A stretch of 60,082 nucleotides of DNA, from positions 1 to 60,082 of the forward strand of contig DATHET010000129.1 of the NCBI GenBank assembly GCA_035490315.1. The letters are read 5' to 3'. This document shows, in pieces, positions 16,286 to 25,424 of this stretch. The notes under the pieces are model-generated. The model saw only the letters and a program-made list of their open reading frames with translations. It ran no database searches and had not been told where the DNA came from. Both the position numbers and the translations under genes were made by a program. The number at the start of each line of letters is the position of its first letter. Positions within the stretch are counted from its first letter, which is position 1. This stretch comes from JADJQU01 sp035490315 (GTDB lineage: Bacteria; Planctomycetota; UBA1135; GCA-002686595).

Positions 16286-19200
16286 ATGGACATTTCGATC
16301 AACACTTCCTCGCGTCGTTCCCAGCCTGGCAACAGGCTCGCGCAGCTTGGGTTTATCGCGCCGCTCGCCATCCTTTCGCTGGTCTCGAGCTGCGGCAGCG
16401 GCGGCGGCGGCGGAAGCTCGAGCGGCAGCGGCAGCAACTTCCAGATCAACAGCCTGAACCTGGCGGCGAACAGCATCTGGCCCATCAACCGGGCGATCAC
16501 GATCGAATTCAGCCAGCCCGTGGACTTCGCCACGGTGAATCCGAACTCGATCAACATCCGCCAGCTGAGCGGGACGCCGGCGATCGGCGAGTTCAGCCTG
16601 CTCAATGCGACCACGGTTTCCTTCCAGCCGATCTGCCCGCTGAAGGCTGACTACAGCGACGCCGGCCTGTTGCCCGGCGGTGTGGCCTACGAAGTGCGCA
16701 TCATCGGTCAGTCCGCCTTCTCGGTGCGCTCGACCAGCGGCGACATCCTGAGCAATGCCGAGCAACGCCAGTTCTCCACGCCGAACTCGACCGACCCGGG
16801 CACGCTGTTCTTCGACACGGTCCCCGGCTCGCCGACGCCCGTGGTCCGCAGCGCGGCCTCGATCACGACCGACGCCAGCTATGTGGAAATCGGCGGCGAT
16901 CCTTCGAACCGCGTCTACTTCGAGCGCGGGAACAACGGCGTGGTCAGCCTCGAGAACGGCTTCGAGCTCCCGCACAACCTGCTCAGCGACGTCAACACCC
17001 ACGCCGCTTTCCTGATCGCTTTCAACCAGCCGGTCGACTCTTCGCCCGCGAATCTGGACCCGTCGCGCATCCGCCTCGAGTTCCTCGACCAGGGCGGAGC
17101 GTGGCAGACACTGACTTCGCAAGCCACGCTCGAGTCGAACTGCGTCGGCACCGGCGCCCTGGTGCGGATCGAGCCGCAAGGCGCGCTGCCGTCCGGCTCC
17201 CAGCTGCGCATTTTCCTCGCACCCGAGTTCCGCGACATCGTCGGCGAGACGAACTCGATCACCCAGACGACTTTCGCGCCTTCCACCACTTCGCCGGCCC
17301 AGCTTGTCCAAGGTGACTCGCTCGAGGAAGAGTTCAACATCGGCGGCACCGCCGTTGGTTCGCACGAAGACATCGCGCCGCCGGTCGGGCTTCCGGTTGC
17401 CGACTGGGGCGGTGGTGCGGTCACCACGGCCTTCGGTTTCTCCGGCACGGGCGGTGGCGGCAACGGCGATTTCGACTGGGAAGTCAAGGCGGGCCAGCTG
17501 TTCGTGCTCGACACGACGACCGCTTCGATCGTCGGCGGCCCGAACTTCGTGCCGACCACGCAACAGATCGTCGTCGGGGGCGTGCTCGACCTGCGCAACT
17601 TCCGCGTCGTGCAAGGCGGCACCCTGAGAATCCAGGGCCCGAATCCCGTGACGATCCTGGCCTCGGGCTCGGTGGTCATCGACGGAGTGATCGAGGTCTC
17701 TGGCTCTGACTCCCATGGGGTCAGCACGCTGAACACGCCGCAACTTCCCGAGCCCGGCGCAGCCGGTGTCGGAGGCGGCGGTCGCGGTGGTGCAGGCAGT
17801 CCTCTCAACAGTGCGTCGGACCCCAAGGGCGCCAACGGCTACGGCGCCTTCGGTGTGCCGGATATCGGCGGGACAGGCGGAGAATCCGGCTTCTGGACGG
17901 GTGGTCCCAGCAACCCCTTCGCAACCCGCGGCGCGGGCGGCGGCGGCGGAGTGCTCGGGCCCAATCAGTTGGTGTCGGTCGGAGGCCTCGCGGATCAGAC
18001 CTTGATCGGTCTGGACGCCGAGCCGGGTTTCAGCAACCTGCTCGTCAGCAGCCCGCCCTCGCTCGGTGCGCTCTCCGGCGCGAACCCGCCGACAGGCGGA
18101 GCGGCCGGTCGGTCTCCTTTCCTCGACACCAACCCCGCCAATGATTTCTTCGGCAACTCCTTCGACCAGGCGACCGGTCAGATCACCTCGGGCGAGCTGA
18201 ACCGACTGTGGGCCGGTGGCGGTGGCGGCGCCGGCGGCGACGCGATCTGGTCGAATGGCACGCCCTTCCCTCCGCCGTCGAACGTCAACGACCGCAAGGG
18301 CTCTGGCGGTGGCGGCGGCGCCGGCGGGTTGCACATCCTCTCGCTCGGCACGATCAAGTTCGGGCCGATCGGGGCGATCAAGTGCCGCGGCGGCACCGGT
18401 GGCGGCGGCGAGAATTCGATCAACATCGACCGCATCGGCGGTGGCTCGGGTGCCGGCTCGGGCGGCCACGTGATCCTGCAGACAGCGGCGAAGATCGACT
18501 TCAGCCTGGCCACCGGACTCAACCAGGTCTGCATCACGACCACGGGCGGCCAAGGTGGAGCCGGCGCGAACGACGCGGGCGGGGCCAAGCTCGGTCTCGG
18601 CGGCATGCTGGAGACGCAACCGAGTCTCGACGCCTGTCCTTCGCCGTTCGCTCCGGGTGCTTGCTTCGGTCAGGTCCATGGAGCTGGCGGCGACGGTGGG
18701 CCTGGAATCATCCAGTTGCACACGCCGGGCGGACTTGCCGGCGGCGACATCCTCCTGCCTCCGGGCAAGCTTCTCCCGCAGATCTGCAAGCCCACGCCGG
18801 TCTCGGCCAACGCGACGCAGCGTTTGATTCCGACCTTCGGCCGCGCGTCCGTCGCGCGTTCGATCTGGATCCCGATGGGACTCGGCGGATTCGATCCCGC
18901 AGCGGCCTTCGCTGCGTGCACGGACATCCAAGGGAACTTCCGGACGGCGACCTTCGACTTCGGCAACGTCAATACCTTGACGGGCGAAGTGCTGTCGACC
19001 GCTGGTGTGGTCGACCTCGGGCCGACGCTGCTCGGGCCCGCGAACATCGCCGTCGCACCGGCCCTGCCGTTCATCACGGTTTCCGGTCGCACGATCGTCA
19101 TGGACGCGTCGCCGCTGATCGGGGGGCCGCAGGAGTACTTCCTGCAGAACACAGGTCTGTTGAAGCGCGCTACCTTGCGGCTCTCGCAGGTTGGCGTGCC

Positions 19201-19639
19201 CTCGAACAACCTGCGCTTCGACGTGGTGGCCGCGGCCTTCATCTCGAACTCGGTTCCGCCGACCCTGGCTTTGACCGTCTCCAATGACGACCCGCAGCTG
19301 ACCTCGTTCAGTGCGCCGGGCGGAGTTGCGGCGGAAGTGATTCCGACCTTCTTCAAGGTCACGACCAGCGGTGTGAAGGATTCGCTGCCGCCCAGTGCGG
19401 GGGTCTTCTTGAAGTTCCAGGCGGCGCCTGCGACTTCGGGCGGACTGCCGAACGCAGCCGCGGCAGTGCCGCCGGTTCCGGGCTCGGACGTCGCCGTGCT
19501 CAACGCGGACGTCGGCAATCCCTGCTTCCGCTTCCTGCGCTTCCAGGTCGAATTCGACATCGACAAGCTCGGTCAGGGGATCACTCCCCAGACCCCGCTG
19601 CCGTCGCTCGACTTCTTGCGCCTGCCTTTCCGCTACTAG
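16286..19639 (+). CDS. Giant glycine-rich lipoprotein with Ig-like domain, tandem paralogue A
   Basis: 1117 residues. Signal peptide with lipobox LVSSC (C36), then a Gly/Ser linker (GSGGGGGSSSGSGS). A Big_5-like domain follows (NSIWPINRAITIEFSQPVDFATVNPNSINI). The middle has strands such as LDLRNFRVVQGGTLRIQG and VTILASGSVVIDGVIEVSG alternating with glycine-rich loops (GVGGGGRGGAG, GGGGGAGG, GGTGGGGENS, GGSGAGSGGHVILQTAAKIDF), suggesting a repetitive beta-solenoid-like fold. The C-terminal region ends in FLRFQVEFDIDKL...SLDFLRLPFRY, a strand-rich cap also seen in neighbours. Function unknown; probably exposed on the outer membrane. Near-identical in length and sequence to the gene at 19991. 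No SD. Confidence 0.8.
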   Translation: MDISINTSSRRSQPGNRLAQLGFIAPLAILSLVSSCGSGGGGGSSSGSGSNFQINSLNLAANSIWPINRAITIEFSQPVDFATVNPNSINIRQLSGTPAIGEFSLLNATTVSFQPICPLKADYSDAGLLPGGVAYEVRIIGQSAFSVRSTSGDILSNAEQRQFSTPNSTDPGTLFFDTVPGSPTPVVRSAASITTDASYVEIGGDPSNRVYFERGNNGVVSLENGFELPHNLLSDVNTHAAFLIAFNQPVDSSPANLDPSRIRLEFLDQGGAWQTLTSQATLESNCVGTGALVRIEPQGALPSGSQLRIFLAPEFRDIVGETNSITQTTFAPSTTSPAQLVQGDSLEEEFNIGGTAVGSHEDIAPPVGLPVADWGGGAVTTAFGFSGTGGGGNGDFDWEVKAGQLFVLDTTTASIVGGPNFVPTTQQIVVGGVLDLRNFRVVQGGTLRIQGPNPVTILASGSVVIDGVIEVSGSDSHGVSTLNTPQLPEPGAAGVGGGGRGGAGSPLNSASDPKGANGYGAFGVPDIGGTGGESGFWTGGPSNPFATRGAGGGGGVLGPNQLVSVGGLADQTLIGLDAEPGFSNLLVSSPPSLGALSGANPPTGGAAGRSPFLDTNPANDFFGNSFDQATGQITSGELNRLWAGGGGGAGGDAIWSNGTPFPPPSNVNDRKGSGGGGGAGGLHILSLGTIKFGPIGAIKCRGGTGGGGENSINIDRIGGGSGAGSGGHVILQTAAKIDFSLATGLNQVCITTTGGQGGAGANDAGGAKLGLGGMLETQPSLDACPSPFAPGACFGQVHGAGGDGGPGIIQLHTPGGLAGGDILLPPGKLLPQICKPTPVSANATQRLIPTFGRASVARSIWIPMGLGGFDPAAAFAACTDIQGNFRTATFDFGNVNTLTGEVLSTAGVVDLGPTLLGPANIAVAPALPFITVSGRTIVMDASPLIGGPQEYFLQNTGLLKRATLRLSQVGVPSNNLRFDVVAAAFISNSVPPTLALTVSNDDPQLTSFSAPGGVAAEVIPTFFKVTTSGVKDSLPPSAGVFLKFQAAPATSGGLPNAAAAVPPVPGSDVAVLNADVGNPCFRFLRFQVEFDIDKLGQGITPQTPLPSLDFLRLPFRY

Positions 19640-19668
19640 AGGCAAGGCACAAAAAGCTTCCGTATCCT

Positions 19669-19695
19669 TCGCGCTGGCCGATGAGGCCGGCGCGA
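19669..19695 (+). terminator. Hairpin after paralogue A
   Basis: Stem tcgcgctggcc (19669-19679) with ggccggcgcga (19685-19695), one G-T wobble, loop gatga, 29 nt after the stop. The same hairpin, with a longer stem, follows paralogue B (23361-23397), so it belongs to the duplicated unit. Confidence 0.55.
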
Positions 19696-19754
19696 GGGAC
19701 GCGGGCCCCGACAATCGAAATCTCTTGGTCCAGCGAGTGTTCGCGCAGGTGGTC

Positions 19755-19862
19755 TAGCGCGAACCATCAGCCCGATCCGAGCTGGAAGACCACACGACGC
19801 GGCTGAAGGCTCCGGCAGGGGGCCAGGCTTCGCCGCGCTCCTTGCACGCACTCATCACTCGG
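19755..19862 (+). pseudogene. Relic of the 3' end of the first lipoprotein gene, between the tandem paralogues
   Basis: 19768-19792 is identical over 25 nt to 16027-16051 inside the lipoprotein gene at 12934. A second match (ttcgccgcgc, 19829-19838 versus 16089-16098) sits 61 nt further on, against 62 nt in the parent. Similarity extends upstream to gcgcgaac (19757) and downstream to catcac. Beyond this it fades. The relic is out of frame and carries no gene. It indicates that the duplicated unit ran from the tail of gene 1 through paralogue A. Confidence 0.75.
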
Positions 19863-19920
19863 ATCCAGCCACCCTTGCTCGCTGCGGAGCGCCGCGGGGC
19901 TCGGCTTCTGCTCTTTCTCG

Positions 19921-19943
19921 AATGGGCCGCTTGCCGGCCCATT
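19921..19943 (+). terminator. Hairpin upstream of paralogue B
   Basis: aatgggccg (19921-19929) with cggcccatt (19935-19943), loop cttgc. It occupies the same place before paralogue B as the 16200-16228 hairpin does before paralogue A, and shares the surrounding 'ctttctcg...ccgc' pattern, so it is probably the diverged duplicate of that hairpin. Confidence 0.45.
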
Positions 19944-19990
19944 CCTTCCCGCCTCGCGCTTCCCAGTCTCCCGCTCAGGGCTTCCCACCC

Positions 19991-22900
19991 ATGGACCATT
20001 CGCTACACGCCTTCTCGCGTCGTTCCCAGCCCGGCAACCGACTCGCGCCGCTTGGGTTCCTTGCGCCGCTCGCCATCGTCTCGCTGGTCTCGAGCTGCGG
20101 CGGCGGCGGTGGAGGGTCGGGCGGAGGCGGCGGCGACTTCCAGGTCAACAACCTGAACTTGCAGGCCAATAGCATCTGGCCCATCAACCGGGCGATCACG
20201 ATCGAATTCAGTCAGCCCGTGGATTTTTCCACGGTGAATCCCAACTCGATCAACATCCGCCAGCTCAGCGGAACTCCGGCGATCGGCGAGTTCAGGCTGG
20301 TCAATGCGACGACGGTTTCGTTCCAGCCGATCTGCCCGCTCAAAGCGGACTACAGCGACGCTGGCCTGCTGCCCGGCGGCGTGGCCTACGAAGTGCGAGT
20401 CGTGGGGCAGTCCGCCTTTTCCGTGCGATCGACCAGCGGCGACATCCTGAGCACTGCCGAGCAACGCCTGTTCGTCACGCCGAACTCGACCGACCCGGGC
20501 ACGCTGTTCTTCGACACGGTCCCCGGCTCGCCGACGCCCTTGATTCGCAGTGCGGCCTCGATCACCACGGACGCCAGCTACGTGGAGATCGGCGGCGATC
20601 CCTCCAATCGCGTGTACTTCGAGCGCGCGAACAACGGCGTGGTCAGCCTCGAGAACGGGTTCGAGCTCCCGCACAATCTGCTCAGCGACGTCGCCAGCCA
20701 CGCCGCTTTCCTGATCGCGTTCAACCAGCCGGTCGATTCCTCGCCCGCGAATCTGGATCCCTCGCGCATCCGCCTCGAGTTCCTCGACCAGGGCGGAGCG
20801 TGGCAGGGCCTGACTTCGCTGATCACGCTCGAGTCGAACTGCGTCGGCACCGGCGCCTTGCTGCGGATCGAGCCGCAAGGTGCGCTACCGTCCGGATCGC
20901 AGCTGCGCATTTTCCTCGCGCCGGAGTTCCGCGACATCGTCGGCGAGACCAACTCGATCACGCAGACGAGCTTCGCGCCTTCCACGACCTCGGCCGCGCA
21001 GCTGGTTCAGGGCGACTCGCTCGAAGAGGAGTTCATCGTCCACGGCATCGAGGCGGGCTCGCACGAGGACATCGCGCCGCCGGTCGGGCTTCCGATCGCC
21101 GACTGGGGCGGTGGCGCGCTCACCACGGCCTTCGGTTTCTCCGGCACGGGCGGCGGCGGCAACGGCGACTTCGACTGGGAAGTCAAAGCCGGCCAGATGT
21201 TCGTGCTCGACACGACCAACGCGACGATCGTCGGCGGCCCGAACTTCGCGCCGACCACGCAACAGGTGATCATCGGAGGCGTGCTCGACCTGCGCAACTT
21301 CCGCGTCGTGCAGGGCGGCACGCTGAGGATCCAGGGGCCGAATCCCGTGACGATCCTGGCCTCGGGCTCGGTGGTCATCGACGGAGTCATCGAGGTGTCT
21401 GGCTCTGACTCCCATGGGGTCAGCACGCTGCTCACGCCGCAACTTCCCGAGCCCGGCGCAGCCGGTGTCGGAGGCGGCGGACGCGGCGGCACCGGAAGCC
21501 CCCTGGTCAACACTTCCGATCCGAAGGGAGCCAACGGCGTGGGTGCCTTTGGGATCCCCGACCTCGGCGGAACCGGCGGGGAAGCCTCCTTCTGGACAGG
21601 CGGTCCGAACAACCCCACCGCAACTCGCGGCTCCGGTGGTGGCGGCGGAGCCCTCGGGCCCAATCAACTGCTGACGCCGGGCGGAGTCGCGGATCAGACC
21701 TTCCTCGGTCTCGACGCCGAGCCGGGTTTCAACAACCTCTTCGTCGGCAACCCGCCGTCGCTCGGTGCGCTCTCGGGCCAGAACCCGCCGAAGGGCGGAG
21801 CGATCGGACGCTCACCTTTCACCGACGTCAGCGCGACCAATGATTTCTTCGGCAATTCCTTCGACCAGACGACTGGTCTCATCACTGTCGGCGAGCTGAG
21901 CCGTCCCTGGGCCGGTGGCGGTGGCGGCGGTGGCGGTGACGCGATCTGGTCGAACGGGACGCCCTTCCCTCCGCCGACGAATGCCAATGATCGCAAGGGC
22001 GCGGGCGGCGGCGGCGGCGCTGGATCGCTGCAGATCCTCTCGCTCGGCACGATCAAGTTCGGTGCGACCGGCGCGATCAAGTGCCGCGGCGGCACCGGCG
22101 GCGGCGGCGAGAACTCGGGCGGCATCGACCGCGTCGGCGGCGGCTCCGGAGGCGGCTCGGGCGGCCACGTGATCCTGCAGACCGCGGGCAAGATCGATCT
22201 CACTCTGGCCACCGGAGCCAATCAGATCTCGATCATCGCCACGGGCGGACAGGGCGGCGCTGGAGTGAACGACACCGGCGGCGCCAAGCTCATGCTCGGC
22301 GCGATGCAGGAGACGCAACCGAGTCTCGACGCCTGTCCTTCTCCCTTTACACCCGGCACGTGCCAGGGCCCGATCTCGGGTGCGGGCGGTGACGGCGGGC
22401 CTGGAATCATCCAGTTGCACACGCCTGGCGGACTTTCGGGCGGCGACATCCTCCTGCCGCCGGGGCGGACGCTGGCGCAGATGTGCAAGCCCACGCCGGT
22501 CTCGGCCAGCTCGACGCAGCGTCTGATTCCGACCTTCGGCCGTGCGTCCGTCGCGCGCTCGATCTGGATTCCGATGGGGCTCGGCGGATTCGATCCGGCA
22601 GCGGCCTTCGCCGCGTGCACGGACATCCAAGGGAACTTCCGGCCCGCGACCTTCGACTTCGGCAACGTCAACACGATCACGGGCGAGGTGCTGTCGACCG
22701 CGGGTGTGGTCAACCTCGGACCGACGCTGCTCGGCCCGGCGAACATCGCCGTCGCGCCGAATCTGCCGTTCGTCACGGTTTCGGGCCGCACGCTCGTCAT
22801 GGACGCGTCGCCGCTGATCGGCGGTCCGCAGGAGTACTTCCTGCACAACCCGAGTCTGTTGAAGCGCGCCACCCTGCGGCTCTCGCAGGTCGGTGTGCCC

Positions 22901-23338
22901 TCGAACAACCTGCGCTTCGACGTGGTGGCCGCGGCTTTCATCTCGAACTCGGTTCCGCCGACCCTGACCTTGACGGTCGCGGCCGACGACCCGCAGCTGA
23001 CTTCGTTCAGCGCCCCGGGCGGAGTCGCGACGGAGCTGATCCCGACCTACTTCAAGATCCGCACGAGCGGCGTGAAGGACTCGCTTCCGCCGAGCGCCAG
23101 TGTGTTCTTGAAGTTCCAGGCGGCGCCTGCGACCTCGAACGGACTGCCGAATGCAGCCGCGGCGGTGCCGCCGGTTCCCGGCTCGGACATCGCCGTGCTC
23201 AACGCGGACGCCGGCAATCCCTGCTTCCGCTTCCTGCGCTTCCAGGTCGAGTTCGACATCGACAAGCTCGGTCAGGGCATCACGCCCCAGACGCCGCTGC
23301 CGTCGCTCGACTTCCTGCGCCTGCCCTTCCGCTACTAG
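19991..23338 (+). CDS. Giant glycine-rich lipoprotein with Ig-like domain, tandem paralogue B
   Basis: 1115 residues. The start at ATG 19991 is chosen by alignment with paralogue A (MDHSLHAFSRRSQPGNRL versus MDISINTSSRRSQPGNRL), although the frame is open from 19922. Lipobox LVSSC (C36) and a Gly linker lead to the same Ig-like domain, glycine-loop/strand repeats and C-terminal cap ending SLDFLRLPFRY. By eye roughly nine in ten residues match paralogue A over the full length. Differences cluster in the linker and in loops such as SPLVNTSDPKGANGVGA. Both reading frames are intact, so both copies are probably under selection. Same unknown surface role as paralogue A. Confidence 0.8.
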   Translation: MDHSLHAFSRRSQPGNRLAPLGFLAPLAIVSLVSSCGGGGGGSGGGGGDFQVNNLNLQANSIWPINRAITIEFSQPVDFSTVNPNSINIRQLSGTPAIGEFRLVNATTVSFQPICPLKADYSDAGLLPGGVAYEVRVVGQSAFSVRSTSGDILSTAEQRLFVTPNSTDPGTLFFDTVPGSPTPLIRSAASITTDASYVEIGGDPSNRVYFERANNGVVSLENGFELPHNLLSDVASHAAFLIAFNQPVDSSPANLDPSRIRLEFLDQGGAWQGLTSLITLESNCVGTGALLRIEPQGALPSGSQLRIFLAPEFRDIVGETNSITQTSFAPSTTSAAQLVQGDSLEEEFIVHGIEAGSHEDIAPPVGLPIADWGGGALTTAFGFSGTGGGGNGDFDWEVKAGQMFVLDTTNATIVGGPNFAPTTQQVIIGGVLDLRNFRVVQGGTLRIQGPNPVTILASGSVVIDGVIEVSGSDSHGVSTLLTPQLPEPGAAGVGGGGRGGTGSPLVNTSDPKGANGVGAFGIPDLGGTGGEASFWTGGPNNPTATRGSGGGGGALGPNQLLTPGGVADQTFLGLDAEPGFNNLFVGNPPSLGALSGQNPPKGGAIGRSPFTDVSATNDFFGNSFDQTTGLITVGELSRPWAGGGGGGGGDAIWSNGTPFPPPTNANDRKGAGGGGGAGSLQILSLGTIKFGATGAIKCRGGTGGGGENSGGIDRVGGGSGGGSGGHVILQTAGKIDLTLATGANQISIIATGGQGGAGVNDTGGAKLMLGAMQETQPSLDACPSPFTPGTCQGPISGAGGDGGPGIIQLHTPGGLSGGDILLPPGRTLAQMCKPTPVSASSTQRLIPTFGRASVARSIWIPMGLGGFDPAAAFAACTDIQGNFRPATFDFGNVNTITGEVLSTAGVVNLGPTLLGPANIAVAPNLPFVTVSGRTLVMDASPLIGGPQEYFLHNPSLLKRATLRLSQVGVPSNNLRFDVVAAAFISNSVPPTLTLTVAADDPQLTSFSAPGGVATELIPTYFKIRTSGVKDSLPPSASVFLKFQAAPATSNGLPNAAAAVPPVPGSDIAVLNADAGNPCFRFLRFQVEFDIDKLGQGITPQTPLPSLDFLRLPFRY

Positions 23339-23360
23339 CGAAAGACCCGGGTGTCTCCGC

Positions 23361-23397
23361 GCCCCTCGCGCTGGCCGATCGGGCCGGCGCGAGGGGC
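23361..23397 (+). terminator. Hairpin after paralogue B
   Basis: 16-bp stem gcccctcgcgctggcc (23361-23376) with ggccggcgcgaggggc (23382-23397), one wobble, loop gatcg, then tcgttcctt. Homologous to the shorter hairpin after paralogue A. Confidence 0.6.
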
Positions 23398-23477
23398 TCG
23401 TTCCTTCCATCGAGAATCAGCGAAGGCGATCGCGCGCCGCGTCGATCCCTTGGAGTGCGGGGGTCGCACTTGCTTCA

Positions 23478-25424
23478 ATGGGCCGCGTGGGGCTGGCGAG
23501 AATCAGGATCATCGGACCGCTGTGGTGGTCGATGCTCGCGGCCGCCTTCGCACCGCTCGGGGCCTGCGCGCCGGACAGGCCGGAAGTCGCCGCCCTGGCG
23601 CTCGTGGACTTCAGGCCGAGGCAGCGCATCGGCGTCTACTTGAACGAGCCCCTGGTCCTGCACTTCTCCAGCGAGCTGGATCGCGCCTCGATCACGGCCG
23701 ACACCGTGCACATCACGAGCCTCGACGGGAGTCACACCGCGCGCGGCGCGCGCTTCGTCGCCGGCCGCGAGCTGACTTTCCTGCCGGACCAGGTGCGCGC
23801 GCCCGATCTGCGCGACGGCGGCTACCTGCCGGACACGACCTACGTCCTGGAGCTCGCCGGCTTCCCGCGGGCCGACTCGATCCGCAGCAAGGCGGGGGCC
23901 TGCCTGGCGAAGACGCTGCGCATCGAATTCCGCACGGTCAGCGTCGAGAACCGCCTCGGCGAGCCCGTGTTCCTCGATTACTCGGACGACAAGGTCTATC
24001 CGCTGCTCCTGCCGCAGGGCAAGTCGACGGATGGGCCGACGTTGAGGCGGCGCATGACGCCCCAATCGGGGCTCGAGCTGGAGTGCGAGGAGCCGATCGA
24101 TCCTTCGACGGTCTCCGACGACGTGTTCTCCCTGGTGCCCGACGAGGGACCGATTCCGCGGCCCGAGTACCGATTGCGCGCCGTGCTCGTCGAGAACTAC
24201 AACAAGCGCGCGTATTACTATCAGGGAACCACGAAGCTGCGCCTGCTGCCGGCATCGAACGTGCCGCTGGGGACCTACACGCTGCGCGTCAACGGAGACA
24301 ACCTGCACATCAAGGATTTCTCCGGCAGAAAAGTGTCCGTGCTCAACCGGGAGATCCTCTCGAAGCTGCGCATCCCGGTGATCCCGGCACCCGGCGACGA
24401 GAACGTGCGCGAGTACGTCGAAGAGTTCCTCGACAAGGGCAAGCGCTCGAGCGCGCTGGTCGAGGGATCGGACGGCACGGCCTTCTGGTCGAACAGCGGA
24501 CTGCTCGAGGTACGCTTCCCGAGGGCCGCGGGCGACGGCTCGCAGGGCGAGCTGCTTTGGAGCGGGCAGGTGAACGGAATCCACGTCCAGGCTTCGCGCC
24601 TCGCGGTGCCCGAGGGCGCTACTTGCGAGCTCGACGCCGGCAGCGGATTGGCGCGCCTGTGCAGCCAGGGCGCGCTCGAGATCGCCGGCAAGCTGCGCCG
24701 TCTCGGCGACGCGAAGCCCGCCGTCTTCCCCGAGGCGCAGTCCGACGAGACGCTCTCGCATTGGCTCGAGCGCCAGCAGGCTCTGGACGCAGCGCTGACC
24801 GTGCTCGTCGCGGGCGGCGATCTGCGCATCTCCGGCGAGCTGGAGGTTCCCGGGCCGCTGCTGCTGGTCGCCGGAGGTCGCATCCGAGTCTCTGGAAGGA
24901 TCCGGATCGCCGGTTACGAGCCGCTCGGCGCCAGTTTCTTCATGGAGCGCGGGGAAGGCGGCGCGATCGCGGTGTGGGGAGATCCCAAGGCCAAGGGAGC
25001 CGCCCAGGCGCGGGTCGCGGATGCGCCGCTGGTCCTCGATCCGCCGCAGCACAATCCGCTGGTCCGTGGCCTCTGTTTCGCCGTGCGCTCCAATCCGATC
25101 CCCGGCGACGAGCCCGCGAAGGGCTGGCTGTCTTCCGAGCTGCCGAGCGGGCGCGCGGGCTCGGGTTCCCTGCGCGCGCGCTACGCCGGCGAGCGTGGCT
25201 CGCCGGGAGCTTCGGGCGAGATCGAAGTGATGGCCGACGATCCGTCGCTGCTGGTCGACTGTCCGACCCTGCGCCTCGTGCTCGAGCTGCAGGTTCCGCC
25301 GGCGAGCGCCAAGCAACGCATGCTGCCGGGCCCCGACGGCCTTCCCGGCACCGCGGACGATCTGCCCGCCTGGGATCCTCCGCTGATCGACGCGGTCCGC
25401 GTGCGCTGGAAGCGCGATCGATGA
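23478..25424 (+). CDS. Secreted lipoprotein with Ig-like N-terminus and short strand-repeat domain
   Basis: 648 residues from ATG 23478 (ATG 23532 is an alternative). Signal peptide with lipobox LGAC (C30). The early part is Big_5-like (RIGVYLNEPLVLHFSSELDRASITADTVHI). The middle has LLVAGGRIRVSGRIRIAGYEP...GGAIAVWG, a compact version of the strand/glycine-loop repeat of the neighbouring giants. It ends PPLIDAVRVRWKRDR, similar in pattern to their C-terminal cap. It is thus a smaller member of the same family, and contains a 'GPDGLPGTADDLPAWDPP' segment. Its stop overlaps the prepilin peptidase start (ATGA, 25421-25424), tying this lipoprotein family physically to the pilus genes. Confidence 0.78.
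   Translation: MGRVGLARIRIIGPLWWSMLAAAFAPLGACAPDRPEVAALALVDFRPRQRIGVYLNEPLVLHFSSELDRASITADTVHITSLDGSHTARGARFVAGRELTFLPDQVRAPDLRDGGYLPDTTYVLELAGFPRADSIRSKAGACLAKTLRIEFRTVSVENRLGEPVFLDYSDDKVYPLLLPQGKSTDGPTLRRRMTPQSGLELECEEPIDPSTVSDDVFSLVPDEGPIPRPEYRLRAVLVENYNKRAYYYQGTTKLRLLPASNVPLGTYTLRVNGDNLHIKDFSGRKVSVLNREILSKLRIPVIPAPGDENVREYVEEFLDKGKRSSALVEGSDGTAFWSNSGLLEVRFPRAAGDGSQGELLWSGQVNGIHVQASRLAVPEGATCELDAGSGLARLCSQGALEIAGKLRRLGDAKPAVFPEAQSDETLSHWLERQQALDAALTVLVAGGDLRISGELEVPGPLLLVAGGRIRVSGRIRIAGYEPLGASFFMERGEGGAIAVWGDPKAKGAAQARVADAPLVLDPPQHNPLVRGLCFAVRSNPIPGDEPAKGWLSSELPSGRAGSGSLRARYAGERGSPGASGEIEVMADDPSLLVDCPTLRLVLELQVPPASAKQRMLPGPDGLPGTADDLPAWDPPLIDAVRVRWKRDR

Noticed and set aside
16178..19714. 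1178-codon minus-strand open frame opposite lipoprotein paralogue A
   Set aside because: It mirrors the sense codon bias and an equivalent, broken frame lies opposite paralogue B. No signal peptide or domain.
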